A DNA stretch of 44,620 bases from Candidatus Lachnoclostridium stercoravium (GTDB lineage Bacteria; Bacillota; Clostridia; Lachnospirales; Lachnospiraceae), in contig DWZA01000005.1 in NCBI GenBank assembly GCA_019118365.1, positions 1-44,620 on the forward strand. Direction: 5' to 3'. The position numbers and the translations under genes were made by a program. This document shows positions 17,082 to 25,071 of this stretch, piece after piece. Every line of letters starts with the position of its first letter. The first letter of the stretch is position 1. Under the pieces are notes generated by a model. It was not told the origin of the DNA. It did not search any database and worked only from the letters and a program-made list of their open reading frames with translations.

Positions 17082-18656
17082 TTAATTATAGCCTTTTACG
17101 CTGCGAAAGGCTCCCACCAGATCGTCCCTTCCGTCAAACACACGCCCGTTGCTATACTCCGCCAGCTCCTCAAGCTGGGATTCCTCTGCATTCCCGAACA
17201 TAATAGAGAATACCGGAACGTCAAGACCAGCGGCATCATAGGCAGCCTTAAAATCATCAAAATCTGACATTCCATTTGACTGGCCGTCCGTCATCAGGAT
17301 AATGGCCGGCGTATACTCTGACAGATCGTACTGCCGCAGGATATTTAAGCCCTCGATCGCCGCATTGTAGATATCCGTGCCGCCTCCCATAGGATAATCG
17401 CTGATCCAGTCATAAAGCTTCATCAGATCCTCCGAAGTCGGTTCCTTCACTTCCTTCATATCCAAAACAGTGTCGTCAAACAGGACCGCTGCATCGACTT
17501 CCCTGGAGCTTGCCTGTAAAAGATACTGACCGGCTTCTTCCTGATCCAGGATCAGGTACATGGCGTCTAACAGCTGCTCCATGCCCTCCCCATACATGCT
17601 GCCGGAATAGTCCAGGCAGTAGACCGTAAGAGACGGCTTGCGAAGCTCTGTCTGATAAAGGTTCAGGGCAGCCAAAAGCACCGGAGCGTCCGGCATAGGG
17701 ATCGGCGAAAGGATTCTGTCCACATCGATCCCCCAGTCGCTGTTAAACACCTCTTTATTTTCTTCACTGACTCCGCCGTAGCCCGTCCGCCTTCCCGTCG
17801 CTTCGATGTCTGACTGCGCCTCTTCCGACAGGAGGTACTCCTGCACGGCCAGAAAAGCTTCTTCCTTTTCCTGATCTCCATGGTCCAGATATCCCAAAGG
17901 AGAATCTGCGATCGACAAGCCGTCGTACGGGTAAACCACGTAAAGCGGCTCTTCCCCACGTTCTGTAAGGGTCTTGTTCGCGCTGATGATCAGGCATTCA
18001 TAATTGACCATAGCGTCGTAATCGCTCTCCAGGAACATCTCCTTCAGCCAGTCCGAGCTGCCGGAACTCCGCTCTACTCCGGAAAAAAATTTTCTCAGTT
18101 CATCCTGCATCTGCTGATCTTCAAGGTCCTCCTGGGTAATCACGCCTTCTTTGTCCAAAAATGCGTTCAAAAAGCCGATATATGCGCTGGCCCCGGAATT
18201 GGACTGGGTCGCGCTGGTCATGCAGAACTTCAGTTTTCCTTCATCGATCGCAGCCAGGATATCTTTTACAGACACATCCTTCTGCGTAAAGCCCAGCTCC
18301 TCCGCCAGGGATTTTCGGATGCCGAATACCACCGGAGTGGTGGATATCGATTCCGCATATTTCACCTTGTGCTGTTCGTCCCCCATCGAGATCCATATAC
18401 TGCTGGCCGGCCAGACTGCGTCGTATCCTCCGCCGCCTTCTTTCAGCGTCCGCATAATATCTACGGAACCCTGATAGGTCATCTGAATATCCACGCCTGT
18501 TTCTTTTTCGCACTTTTCCAGGATCGCCTCCAGCTCCTGATTCTCTGAACCGGAGAGGATCCTGAGTTCTCCCTTGCTCCCGCCGCAGCCCGTTAAAACA
18601 AACATCAGGGAAAATACCGCCGCAGCAATACTCATATGCTTTAAGATCTTCCTCAT
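17082..18656 (-). CDS. Lipoprotein with solute-binding domain fused to VWA domain
   Basis: This is a 524-residue surface lipoprotein. The signal peptide ends in a FVLTGC lipobox. Residues about 30-325 form a type 2 solute-binding domain (LRILSGSENQELEAI at the start, VVFGIRKSL, the SATQSNSGAS loop). Residues about 340-520 form a von Willebrand A domain with a complete-looking MIDAS: DYSGSM (near 348), GGGTD (near 425) and LMTDGQSNG (near 456). The VWA domain should bind a metal-dependent partner while the front domain binds a small ligand. The ATG at 18656 is 4-5 nt after a GAGGAGGATCGAGG stretch; an upstream ATG at 18674 would place that site inside the gene. It is the first gene of the XpaC-TelA operon. 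The function of such fusions is not established. Confidence 0.88.
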   Translation of the reverse strand: MRKILKHMSIAAAVFSLMFVLTGCGGSKGELRILSGSENQELEAILEKCEKETGVDIQMTYQGSVDIMRTLKEGGGGYDAVWPASSIWISMGDEQHKVKYAESISTTPVVFGIRKSLAEELGFTQKDVSVKDILAAIDEGKLKFCMTSATQSNSGASAYIGFLNAFLDKEGVITQEDLEDQQMQDELRKFFSGVERSSGSSDWLKEMFLESDYDAMVNYECLIISANKTLTERGEEPLYVVYPYDGLSIADSPLGYLDHGDQEKEEAFLAVQEYLLSEEAQSDIEATGRRTGYGGVSEENKEVFNSDWGIDVDRILSPIPMPDAPVLLAALNLYQTELRKPSLTVYCLDYSGSMYGEGMEQLLDAMYLILDQEEAGQYLLQASSREVDAAVLFDDTVLDMKEVKEPTSEDLMKLYDWISDYPMGGGTDIYNAAIEGLNILRQYDLSEYTPAIILMTDGQSNGMSDFDDFKAAYDAAGLDVPVFSIMFGNAEESQLEELAEYSNGRVFDGRDDLVGAFRSVKGYN

Positions 18657-18825
18657 CCTCGATCCTCCTCGCAAGATGTTTCCTTTTGTTTATCTTGATT
18701 ATATCATCCGTCATTCCAGGAGATTGTAAATTCTTCATACAGTTTATGTTAAATTTATGTAAAATGTATACTTTTTTCTTAAATAAGCCTTATATTTTTG
18801 TCATGATTGCATAAAGCTAATGACA

Positions 18826-18875
18826 TTTTAGCCAATATATGGTATATTTTTTGTGTAGTCAATATACGGCTAAAA
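18826..18875. promoter_or_regulatory. Inverted repeat upstream of the wall-binding gene
   Basis: TTTTAGCC at 18826-18833 and GGCTAAAA at 18868-18875 are perfect inverse copies that flank two CAATATAYGG motifs. The site is 20 bp before the start codon at 18896, so it could be an operator or a leader hairpin. Confidence 0.35.
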
Positions 18876-18895
18876 CAAAGACGAGAGGTGATCCT

Positions 18896-19366
18896 ATGAA
18901 AAAGAAACTTTTATTTGCTTTAACCGCAGCAATGACGATGACCGTGGCTTTTCCTCTGACTGCTTCTGCCGACGAGTGGCGCAACGACGGAAAAGGCTGG
19001 TGGTACGAGATCGACGACGATGATTTTGACCACACGGAATACGATGACGATTATGACGACTATGCGAAAAACGGATGGAAATTGATCGACAAAAAGTGGT
19101 ATTTCTTTGATGCCAGCGGCTATATGAAGACCGGATGGATCCATGTGGACGACGACTGGTACTATCTTAACGAAGACGGTTCTCTTCTCACAAACGCTTA
19201 TACCTCTGACGGATACTGGGTAGATGAGGAAGGCGAGTGGGATCTGCGCGACCGGGACGACCGTTATGATGACGACTGGGACGATCGTTATGACGACGAC
19301 CGCTACGATGACGACTGGGACGATCGCTATGACGACGACCGCTACGATGATGACTGGGACGATTGA
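18896..19366 (+). CDS. Secreted cell-wall-binding-repeat protein with Asp/Tyr-rich repeat tail
   Basis: This 156-residue exported protein has a signal peptide that probably ends at SASA (about 24). Three or so choline-binding-type (CW_binding) repeats follow, with aromatic-glycine signatures: GKGWWYEI, NGWKLIDKKWYFFDASGYMKTGW and DDWYYLNEDGSLLTNAY. From about residue 118 the protein is a tail of repeats based on DDRYDDDW. The DNA behind the tail repeats in units of about 39 bp. The protein is extremely acidic; calcium or other cation binding at the wall is possible but not shown. The ATG at 18896 has a GAGAGGTG site. It is divergent from the VWA operon and monocistronic, with its own terminator. 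Confidence 0.82.
   Translation: MKKKLLFALTAAMTMTVAFPLTASADEWRNDGKGWWYEIDDDDFDHTEYDDDYDDYAKNGWKLIDKKWYFFDASGYMKTGWIHVDDDWYYLNEDGSLLTNAYTSDGYWVDEEGEWDLRDRDDRYDDDWDDRYDDDRYDDDWDDRYDDDRYDDDWDD
19258..19365 (+). repeat. In-gene tandem repeat, about 39-bp unit, encoding DDRYDDDW-type motifs
   Basis: About 2.7 units based on TATGACGACGACCGCTACGA-like sequence differ by only a few bases. They lie in frame at the 3' end of the wall-binding gene. Near-identity suggests recent expansion and possible length variation between strains. Confidence 0.8.
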
Positions 19367-19386
19367 ATGAAGAGTTTCTTTGTTTC

Positions 19387-19426
19387 CCTCTGGATCGGCT
19401 CTGACCGATCCAGGGGGATTTTTCTT
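19387..19426 (+). terminator. Rho-independent terminator
   Basis: CCTCTGGATCGG and CCGATCCAGGGGG pair around a short loop and are followed by ATTTTTCTT, just after the wall-binding gene. Confidence 0.85.
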
Positions 19427-19485
19427 GCAAAAACGGATTGCCATGTAGTATAGTTACGATATAAGAAAAAAGGAGGAGAACGCAT

Positions 19486-20499
19486 ATGAACTACAATCAA
19501 ATACTGCCCGGCTCCGGCGGAGAACACTACGTTCCTTACGACCAGCGCACTGGAGAAACATCCGCAGTTTATTTTACAAGAGATCTTTCCGCAGATGGCC
19601 TCAGGAAGATCTTCAGCCGTGTAAGCGGCGTCCTGGAGGGAAACATCGCGATCAAACTCCACACTGGAGAAAAACACGGACCAAACATCATTCCCCGTCC
19701 ATGGGTAGAGGCCTTGGTAAAAAATGATCTTCCCCAGGCTTCGATCGTGGAAACAAACACTTACTATGACGGCGACCGCTACACTACCAGCCAGCACCGG
19801 GAAACTCTGAAAGTAAACGGCTGGACCTTCTGCCCTGTGGACATTATGGACGAAGACGGGACGGCTCCCCTTCCAGTAAAGGGCGGAAAATGGTTTACAG
19901 AAATGTACATGGGAAAGAATATCTTAAACTACGATTCCCTTTTCGTCCTGACCCATTTTAAAGGCCACACCCAGGGCGGATTCGGAGGTTCCGCCAAAAA
20001 TATCGGCATCGGCTGCGCGGACGGACGCATCGGCAAGGCTATGATCCACACCACTCCCGGCTCTTCCGATATGTGGGACATCGCCAAAGAAGAGTTTATG
20101 GAGAGGATGATGGAATCCGCAAAAGCTGTGGTAGACCATTTCAGCCCGCGGATCGCCTTTGTAAATGTGCTCCGCAATATGTCTGTTTCCTGCGACTGCG
20201 AAGGAACCGCCGCCATGCCTGTTGTGACTCCTAACATCGGCATCGTCGCTTCCCTGGATATCCTGGCCGCCGACCAGGCTTCCGTAGATCTGGTATACGC
20301 GTTAAAGGAGGAGGACCGCCATGCCCTGGTACACCGCATGGAAAGCCGTCATGGCCTGCGCCAGCTCAGCTATATGAAAGAGCTGCATATGGGAAACGAC
20401 CGCTATCATCTGATCGATATCGACAATCAGGATCAGGAGATCCTGCCTGTGGATGCGGTAAAAGGCGTCCTTCCATTCGGTTCAGAAGGGGAACGCTGA
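19486..20499 (+). CDS. DUF362 domain-containing protein
   Basis: This 337-residue protein of the DUF362 family has family-like segments VLTHFKGHTQGGFGGSAKNIGIGCADG, a CDCEGTAA motif near 245, and NIGIVASLDILAADQASVDLVY. Many relatives carry a ferredoxin domain as well. This one does not, although the CDC cysteines could still bind metal. Family function is not established; a role in iron-sulfur or redox handling is often assumed. The ATG at 19486 follows GGAGGAG. The PepSY lipoprotein and the CGGC protein follow with short gaps, so they may form one transcript. Confidence 0.88.
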   Translation: MNYNQILPGSGGEHYVPYDQRTGETSAVYFTRDLSADGLRKIFSRVSGVLEGNIAIKLHTGEKHGPNIIPRPWVEALVKNDLPQASIVETNTYYDGDRYTTSQHRETLKVNGWTFCPVDIMDEDGTAPLPVKGGKWFTEMYMGKNILNYDSLFVLTHFKGHTQGGFGGSAKNIGIGCADGRIGKAMIHTTPGSSDMWDIAKEEFMERMMESAKAVVDHFSPRIAFVNVLRNMSVSCDCEGTAAMPVVTPNIGIVASLDILAADQASVDLVYALKEEDRHALVHRMESRHGLRQLSYMKELHMGNDRYHLIDIDNQDQEILPVDAVKGVLPFGSEGER

Positions 20500-20519
20500 T
20501 CGTTAAGGAGGTTTTGACC

Positions 20520-21254
20520 ATGAGGAAGCGTTATTTACTGCCGGCTGCTCTTTGCCTGATCATGGCCGGATGCAGCTCTCCTGCCGGATCATCGGATCCT
20601 TCTCCCCAGGAGATCGCCGCCCTGGAAAGTCAGGTGGAAGCTTTGGAAAGCCAGGTAGAGGCTCTGAAAGATCAGGCAGGGGCTTCGGAAGGCTTGACGG
20701 CTGCTCCGGAAAGCCAGGATGCGATCCCGGAAAGTCAGACAGTCTCCGTCTCTCCTACCAGCCCGCAAGAACAGCAAAGCGCCGCGGACAGCAGCCAGAG
20801 ACAGCCTTCTTCGGAAGGCATTGATCGCGACTCTGCATTTTCCATTGCTCTGGAAAATGCAGACGTGCCAGAAGAAGATGCGGCTAATATCGAGATCCAG
20901 CAGGACCGCGAAGGAGACATCCCCATCTATCAGGTGGAATTTGAGACTCGGTACGGCGACTATGACTTTGAGATCGCCATATCCGACGGTAGGATCGTCG
21001 GGGCGGACTATGAGGTCGATGAAGAGTGGCTGGGATCCCTGGGCGGATCTCCCGTCACAGAGGACGAAGCCTGCCAGATCGCAGCCGCTAAAGTTCCAGG
21101 CTCCTCTGCTGGCGACGTAAGGATCCGCCGGGAACGAGACGACGGACGGGAACGCTACGAAGGGCAGCTGTTTTATGACGGGATAAAATATGAGTTTGAG
21201 ATCGATCCCCAGACAGGCATCGTATTTGACTGGAATGCAGATCTGCGGGAATAA
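20520..21254 (+). CDS. PepSY-domain lipoprotein
   Basis: This 244-residue surface lipoprotein has the lipobox CLIMAGC. A low-complexity stretch (about 30-70) follows, built on ALESQVE-type repeats with a 21-bp DNA period that may form a short coiled coil. Two PepSY-type domains cover about 100-165 and 172-240 (IYQVEFETRYGDYDFEIAI and the parallel EGQLFYDGIKYEFEIDPQTG). PepSY domains often inhibit proteases or occupy the cell surface. The ATG at 20520 is 8 nt after AAGGAGG; a TTG at 20514 is in frame but too close to that site. The gene is 20 bp downstream of the DUF362 gene. Confidence 0.85.
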   Translation: MRKRYLLPAALCLIMAGCSSPAGSSDPSPQEIAALESQVEALESQVEALKDQAGASEGLTAAPESQDAIPESQTVSVSPTSPQEQQSAADSSQRQPSSEGIDRDSAFSIALENADVPEEDAANIEIQQDREGDIPIYQVEFETRYGDYDFEIAISDGRIVGADYEVDEEWLGSLGGSPVTEDEACQIAAAKVPGSSAGDVRIRRERDDGRERYEGQLFYDGIKYEFEIDPQTGIVFDWNADLRE

Positions 21255-21279
21255 CTTCATACGCTTGGAGGAATATGTT

Positions 21280-21639
21280 ATGAAATTAGGAATCATACGC
21301 TGTATGCAGACGGAAGATTATTGTCCTGGCGGACGTGATTTTAAAACGATCCGGGAAAAAAGCGGGGCGTTCACTGGAATTGAAGAGGATATCGACGTTG
21401 TCGGTTTTATCAACTGCGGCGGCTGTCCGGGAAAGAAGGCAGTCTTAAGAGCCCGCCTTCTTGTCGGCCAGGGCGCTGACACGATCGCTTTCGCGTCCTG
21501 CATCCAAAAGGGAACGCCGATCGGCTATCCCTGTCCTTTTGCCAAAAAGATGAAAGAGCTGGTGCAGAAGGAGGTCGGCGATTCTGTGCGGATCCTGGAC
21601 TACACCCATGAGGCCGGCCCGGCAGGCGGCTCAAAGTAA
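21280..21639 (+). CDS. CGGC-domain protein
   Basis: This small (119-residue) cytoplasmic protein has IRCMQTEDYCPGGRDF near the start, NCGGCPGKK (about 44-52) and FASCIQKG. It matches the CGGC family, thought to be metal-binding, with several conserved cysteines and a His near the end. The ATG at 21280 has GGAGGA upstream. It lies 25 bp after the PepSY gene and closes this cluster before a terminator. The biochemical role is unknown. Confidence 0.85.
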   Translation: MKLGIIRCMQTEDYCPGGRDFKTIREKSGAFTGIEEDIDVVGFINCGGCPGKKAVLRARLLVGQGADTIAFASCIQKGTPIGYPCPFAKKMKELVQKEVGDSVRILDYTHEAGPAGGSK

Positions 21640-21705
21640 GATGCGGCGTCCGGCAAATGTACGCCAGCGCAAACATGACAGACCGCTTTCCAGGCTTATG
21701 GCGAA

Positions 21706-21750
21706 AAAATCCGGCGCTCTCTCTGATTCCAGAGCAGAACGCCGGATTTT
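21706..21750 (+). terminator. Rho-independent terminator-like hairpin
   Basis: AAAATCCGGCG and CGCCGGATTTT pair perfectly around a loop and end in TTTTCTC. The hairpin lies after the CGGC gene and before the convergent SGNH hydrolase gene, so it may work in both directions. Confidence 0.8.
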
Positions 21751-21835
21751 CTCAACTTTACAGAACCATTACTAATGTTCCGATTCCAATTAGAATACAT
21801 CCAATGAAAGATTTACATGGCTCCTGTCGTTCTTA

Positions 21836-22435
21836 TCATCGCACAGGCTTCAGGATCTCCCACAGGTTTTTCCCAAAGGTCTGGTGGCCCTGGGGAGAAA
21901 TATGCACGCCGTCATGAGCGAGGGCGATCCCCCACTGGCCGGAGTCCGCATACCGGATCCCGTACTTTTCTGCGATCTTCTGATAGCAGTCGCCAAATTT
22001 TCCGGATTCCTTATCATACCATGCGTTTTCCTCGTCAAACCGGCCGATGTCTGTGTGAGGCGGCGCGATCAGAAGGATCTTCTCCCCTTTTCCGTTAATG
22101 GACGGATGCTTTAACATATGGCGGACAAACTGCTCCATGTCCGTCCCGATCTTCTTCATATCCGGCGGGAAGGAATTTAAAAGATCGTTGGTCCCCAGCA
22201 TTACGATCACAAGGTCTATGGGGCCGCAGCCGATCAGCTGGCGGTCAAAATTTTCCAGACTCCATATATCCCGCGGGATCCGCCGGCCGTTCATCCCTTC
22301 GTTGATGACGTTCCATCCGGAAAGAGATTTCAGCACGGCCGGCCACCGCTCCTCTTCCGGCAGCCGCTCTCCGAACATGGACCTGGCGTCATATCCATAG
22401 GTGTTTGAATCTCCAAAGCAAAATACGTATGCCAT
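21836..22435 (-). CDS. SGNH/GDSL-family esterase or lipase
   Basis: This 199-residue hydrolase has the SGNH blocks in order: FGDSNTYGYD (nucleophile Ser near residue 9), NEGMNGRRI, VIVMLGTNDLL (Asn of block III) and DGVHISPQGH (Asp and His of block V). It lacks a signal peptide, so it is cytoplasmic. It resembles the arylesterase or acyl-CoA thioesterase I branch. The ATG at 22435 has a GGGAGGAAAG site. It lies 27 bp after the SUFU gene and on the same strand, so the two may be co-transcribed. Confidence 0.92.
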   Translation of the reverse strand: MAYVFCFGDSNTYGYDARSMFGERLPEEERWPAVLKSLSGWNVINEGMNGRRIPRDIWSLENFDRQLIGCGPIDLVIVMLGTNDLLNSFPPDMKKIGTDMEQFVRHMLKHPSINGKGEKILLIAPPHTDIGRFDEENAWYDKESGKFGDCYQKIAEKYGIRYADSGQWGIALAHDGVHISPQGHQTFGKNLWEILKPVR

Positions 22436-22462
22436 AACTTTCCTCCCTTTTGCGCCCCGCGA

Positions 22463-24232
22463 TCAATTTCCCCACGGAAAGCCAGTCGGCCGGGACGCTA
22501 TATCTTCTGCCTCTGCCAAAGCATCCATTCTTGCAGGATGTACGACAAAGCTGATATCTTTCATCTTTTCCAGCAATTCTTCCGCTCCATACGCCTGCTT
22601 ATATTCCATCTCATCCTGGTACAGAGGGATCACCTGATAAAAATTAACGATACTGCCGTCCGGCAGGATACAGGCCTCCCCGCCTTCCCGGACATCCTGG
22701 GGACGGATAAGGAGCGCGCCGCATAATTCTGTATTGAAAGCGAACGCTTCGCCATTTTCAATCGTATGACCCCAGCCCAGCCAGCTGCCCGTATTTTTAG
22801 GCAAACGGGCCAGCACCTTTAAAAGGCGCAGCGGCCAATACCAGTTTTCATCCTGAAGAGACGTCTCGTCCAATTTCCAGTCCGAAGGCAGGGCGATCGC
22901 AAGCTCCGCCCGCTCCAGTTTCTGATCCGCCAGTTCTTCCGGCACTGCCATCCGGTGGGCTCCCATACCCATGGTAACAAGCGTATAATGATCTCTGTCC
23001 CAGGCCGGCGGTATCAGGCAGATATCCACATGAATGTCCGGCGATACCAGCTCATGCCAGATACTTTTGAACTCACCGAAATATGTCTCAATATGTTTCT
23101 GGACCGCGTCCATCTCCTCCGGCTCATAGCATTCCGCCATGGTTTCCTGGCCGTCCTCTTCCCCATTTTCATAGGATATGGCCCCTGTGCCCACAGGTTC
23201 GCCGTCCTCGTTCAGCCACATCTGGAAATATCCGTCTTCTCCTGTTAACCGGTAGATCAGGTTTACACTAAGATCCAGGCCGAAAAACACAGTTTCCAAC
23301 ACGCCAGGCTTCCCCTGCGCAGACTGGACCAGCCATCCGCCGCCGTCCAGCCGCTCTTTCTGCTGCTTCAGCCATTCTGGTTTCAGCTTGGACAAGCCTG
23401 CCTTATTCATACGGAATATCAGCTCCACCTCGCGGCCGCGGATCGGATAATGGAAGCTGCAGTAGGGAGAATCTTCTCTCTCCAACTCTTCCGGATGGAA
23501 GATCTCACGAAAGGCGGCCAGTCCCGCAGGATCCACCGCAATGCAGGAGATCGCCTGAAGCTTGGAATCCGCGTTTTCATCCAGACCGGCCTGAAGCTTA
23601 CTGTCAAAGGAAGGATCGATCCAGTGGTATTCCATCTCTTCCAGCGAAGCTCCCTTCAGGATCTCTTCCCGGAGGGTCTGAAATTCATAGTCGTCAGGAA
23701 CCAATGAAAGTCCCTGTTCCACTGCTTTCAACGCCCCTTCCCTGTCCTGGAAATGGCTGCGCAGCTTTCCTGCCTGAAGCCAGATCCATGGATAGTCCGG
23801 CTCTTCCTTCGTTCCCTGTTCTGCGTATCGGAACGCTTCTTCCAGGCGGCCGCAGTACGTGAGAGCCACGGAATAGCGATAGTACCATGTTCCGCAGCCT
23901 CCGGCGTGTTTTTCCGAATCCGCCAGCCACCGGGCAGCCCTGTAATAGCATTCATATGTATCAATATTCAGGCAGGCATAGGCATACCAGAGTCCGATCT
24001 CCATATCCTCATACGCCTGCTCTTCTGTAAATCTGCCTTCCTCTATTCCTGTCTGGATAATCTCTAACAGGTAATCCAGCATCTGATAAAAATAACCGCT
24101 TCCCCCTTCATCGAAGGACTGAAGCTTTTCAACCTCTTCCCGGCTAAGGAGAGAGCCTGTATCCTTCTTTTCCCTGGACTCTCCCTGAATCCTTTCTTCC
24201 TGCAAATGAGCCACCCTGGATCTCCTCCTCAT
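22463..24232 (-). CDS. TPR protein with C-terminal suppressor-of-fused (SUFU) domain
   Basis: This 589-residue cytoplasmic protein has a charged N-terminus, then a helical region (about 35-225) with TPR-like units (EEAFRYAEQGTKEEPDYPWIWLQAGKL, EGALKAVEQGLSLVPDDYEFQTLREEIL). A middle alpha/beta region (about 225-380) follows. A SUFU-family domain occupies about 390-585: HVDICLIPPAWDRDHYTLVTMGMGAHRM, RAELAIALPSDWKL and WPLRLLKVLARLPKNTGSWLGWGHT are typical. Bacterial SUFU proteins are often immunity or adaptor proteins in polymorphic-toxin loci, but no toxin is visible here. The ATG at 24232 has TAGGAGA upstream. Confidence 0.85.
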   Translation of the reverse strand: MRRRSRVAHLQEERIQGESREKKDTGSLLSREEVEKLQSFDEGGSGYFYQMLDYLLEIIQTGIEEGRFTEEQAYEDMEIGLWYAYACLNIDTYECYYRAARWLADSEKHAGGCGTWYYRYSVALTYCGRLEEAFRYAEQGTKEEPDYPWIWLQAGKLRSHFQDREGALKAVEQGLSLVPDDYEFQTLREEILKGASLEEMEYHWIDPSFDSKLQAGLDENADSKLQAISCIAVDPAGLAAFREIFHPEELEREDSPYCSFHYPIRGREVELIFRMNKAGLSKLKPEWLKQQKERLDGGGWLVQSAQGKPGVLETVFFGLDLSVNLIYRLTGEDGYFQMWLNEDGEPVGTGAISYENGEEDGQETMAECYEPEEMDAVQKHIETYFGEFKSIWHELVSPDIHVDICLIPPAWDRDHYTLVTMGMGAHRMAVPEELADQKLERAELAIALPSDWKLDETSLQDENWYWPLRLLKVLARLPKNTGSWLGWGHTIENGEAFAFNTELCGALLIRPQDVREGGEACILPDGSIVNFYQVIPLYQDEMEYKQAYGAEELLEKMKDISFVVHPARMDALAEAEDIASRPTGFPWGN

Positions 24233-24251
24233 GTTTTACTTCTCCTAAAGC

Positions 24252-24290
24252 CGAAAATCCTCTTGCAAGCAAGCTTGCATCGGATTTTCG
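24252..24290. repeat. Hairpin repeat with a third arm type, same centre
   Basis: CGAAAATCC and GGATTTTCG pair around TTGCAAGCAAGCTTGCA. The centre AAGCAAGCTT is the same as in the long repeats, but the arms differ and the GTAACAGTTC ends are absent. It lies between the SUFU gene start and the next repeat, 74 bp away. Confidence 0.7.
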
Positions 24291-24328
24291 ACCTTGGGAC
24301 CCTGGTATCATTATATAATAGAATCCTG

Positions 24329-24727
24329 TCAAAATCTACGCCCAAACTGCAGCTGTCTGCATATAACGTTCAGGACGGCGGGAAAACAGGGACAAAGGCA
24401 TACCCGCAGGGCACTTTGCTTATAAGCAAGCTTACCGCCTGTTTTTGTCCCTGTTTTCCCGCCGTCCTGAACTGTTACCGTATAACGAACAATATCCCCG
24501 TCAATGACGAGGATATCTTCAATGCTGGTATGTAAGATTCTGCTGAGGATAAGAAAATTATCCAGGTTCGGCAGGGATCTCCCGGACAGCCACTTATAGA
24601 CTGCCTGAGGGCTTTCAAATCCCATCGCTTCCTGAATATCCTTTACGGAATAGCCATTTTTCCGCAACAATTCTTTCATCCTTCTGCCTGTTGCTTCCTG
24701 CTGGATCGACAGATACACTGGTTTCAT
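24329..24727 (-). CDS. XRE-family HTH regulator with C-terminus rewritten by a hairpin repeat
   Basis: This protein has 132 residues as read. Residues about 14-70 form a helix-turn-helix (GYSVKDIQEAMGFESPQAVYKWLSGRSLP) and a following helix, like small Cro/CI-type regulators. From about residue 84 the reading frame enters the hairpin repeat at 24364-24478, and the last 48 or so residues (cysteine-rich, CLCPCFPAVL) are translated from it. The natural protein was therefore probably about 80-90 residues. The ATG at 24727 has AGGAGG upstream. The target is unknown; it may control itself or the adjacent genes. Confidence 0.8.
   Translation of the reverse strand: MKPVYLSIQQEATGRRMKELLRKNGYSVKDIQEAMGFESPQAVYKWLSGRSLPNLDNFLILSRILHTSIEDILVIDGDIVRYTVTVQDGGKTGTKTGGKLAYKQSALRVCLCPCFPAVLNVICRQLQFGRRF
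24364..24478. repeat. Hairpin repeat, GGACGGCGGG arm type, overlapping the XRE gene
   Basis: GTTCAGGACGGCGGGAAAAC and its near-inverse GTTTTCCCGCCGTCCTGAAC with end GTTAC flank a core TTATAAGCAAGCTTA. The left arm continues as AGGGACAAA and the right as TTTGTCCCT. An extra stretch (CATACCCGCAGGGCAC) sits on one side. The right end is flanked by CGTAT, like the 40673 copy in reverse. Confidence 0.9.
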
Positions 24728-25071
24728 GGCGTTTCCTCCTGATCTCCATCCGCATCCCGTAACACGTGAATCTAGTATACCTCTTTCAGCAGGAAAATGC
24801 CACTATTTTTTGCGGCATATAACCGTACTTTTTCCGCCCCCTGCCCGCAGGCAGGGAAGTTTTTGGCGTTTTAAAAGGCACGCCTGAAATCCACCTTCAG
24901 CCGCTTTTCCCTTAAACATAGATCGATAACGAAAAAATAACATAAAACTCTTACGAAAACTTTATACCAGAAATCGCCCTATGAAATATATAATGACGCT
25001 GCCGTTTAAAACGCCCGGTAAGACTGCCGCCGCCCGATCGGATCTTCGGCGGCGGCCAATGCTGACCATCG
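24728..25071. other. Intergenic region between the XRE and DIP1984-like genes
   Basis: I see no gene here. It must hold the promoter of the XRE gene (minus). It contains a small CCTGCCCGCAGGCAGG palindrome near 24840-24857 and the GC-rich hairpin at 25026-25056, and is otherwise AT-rich and unremarkable. Confidence 0.5.
25026..25056 (-). terminator. GC-rich hairpin after the DIP1984-like gene
   Basis: GCCGCCGCC and GGCGGCGGC form a perfect stem, about 15 bp past the stop codon. The T-run on the minus strand is weak (CAGTCTT), so termination is likely but not certain. Confidence 0.55.

Noticed and set aside
19258-19365. Possible CRISPR or direct-repeat array
   Set aside because: The repeats are contiguous, in frame, and encode protein; there are no spacers.
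18920-19444. Minus-strand frame over the Asp-rich wall-binding gene
   Set aside because: It is a shadow of the repeated GAC/GAT codons, giving a Val/Ile-rich product with no start signal.
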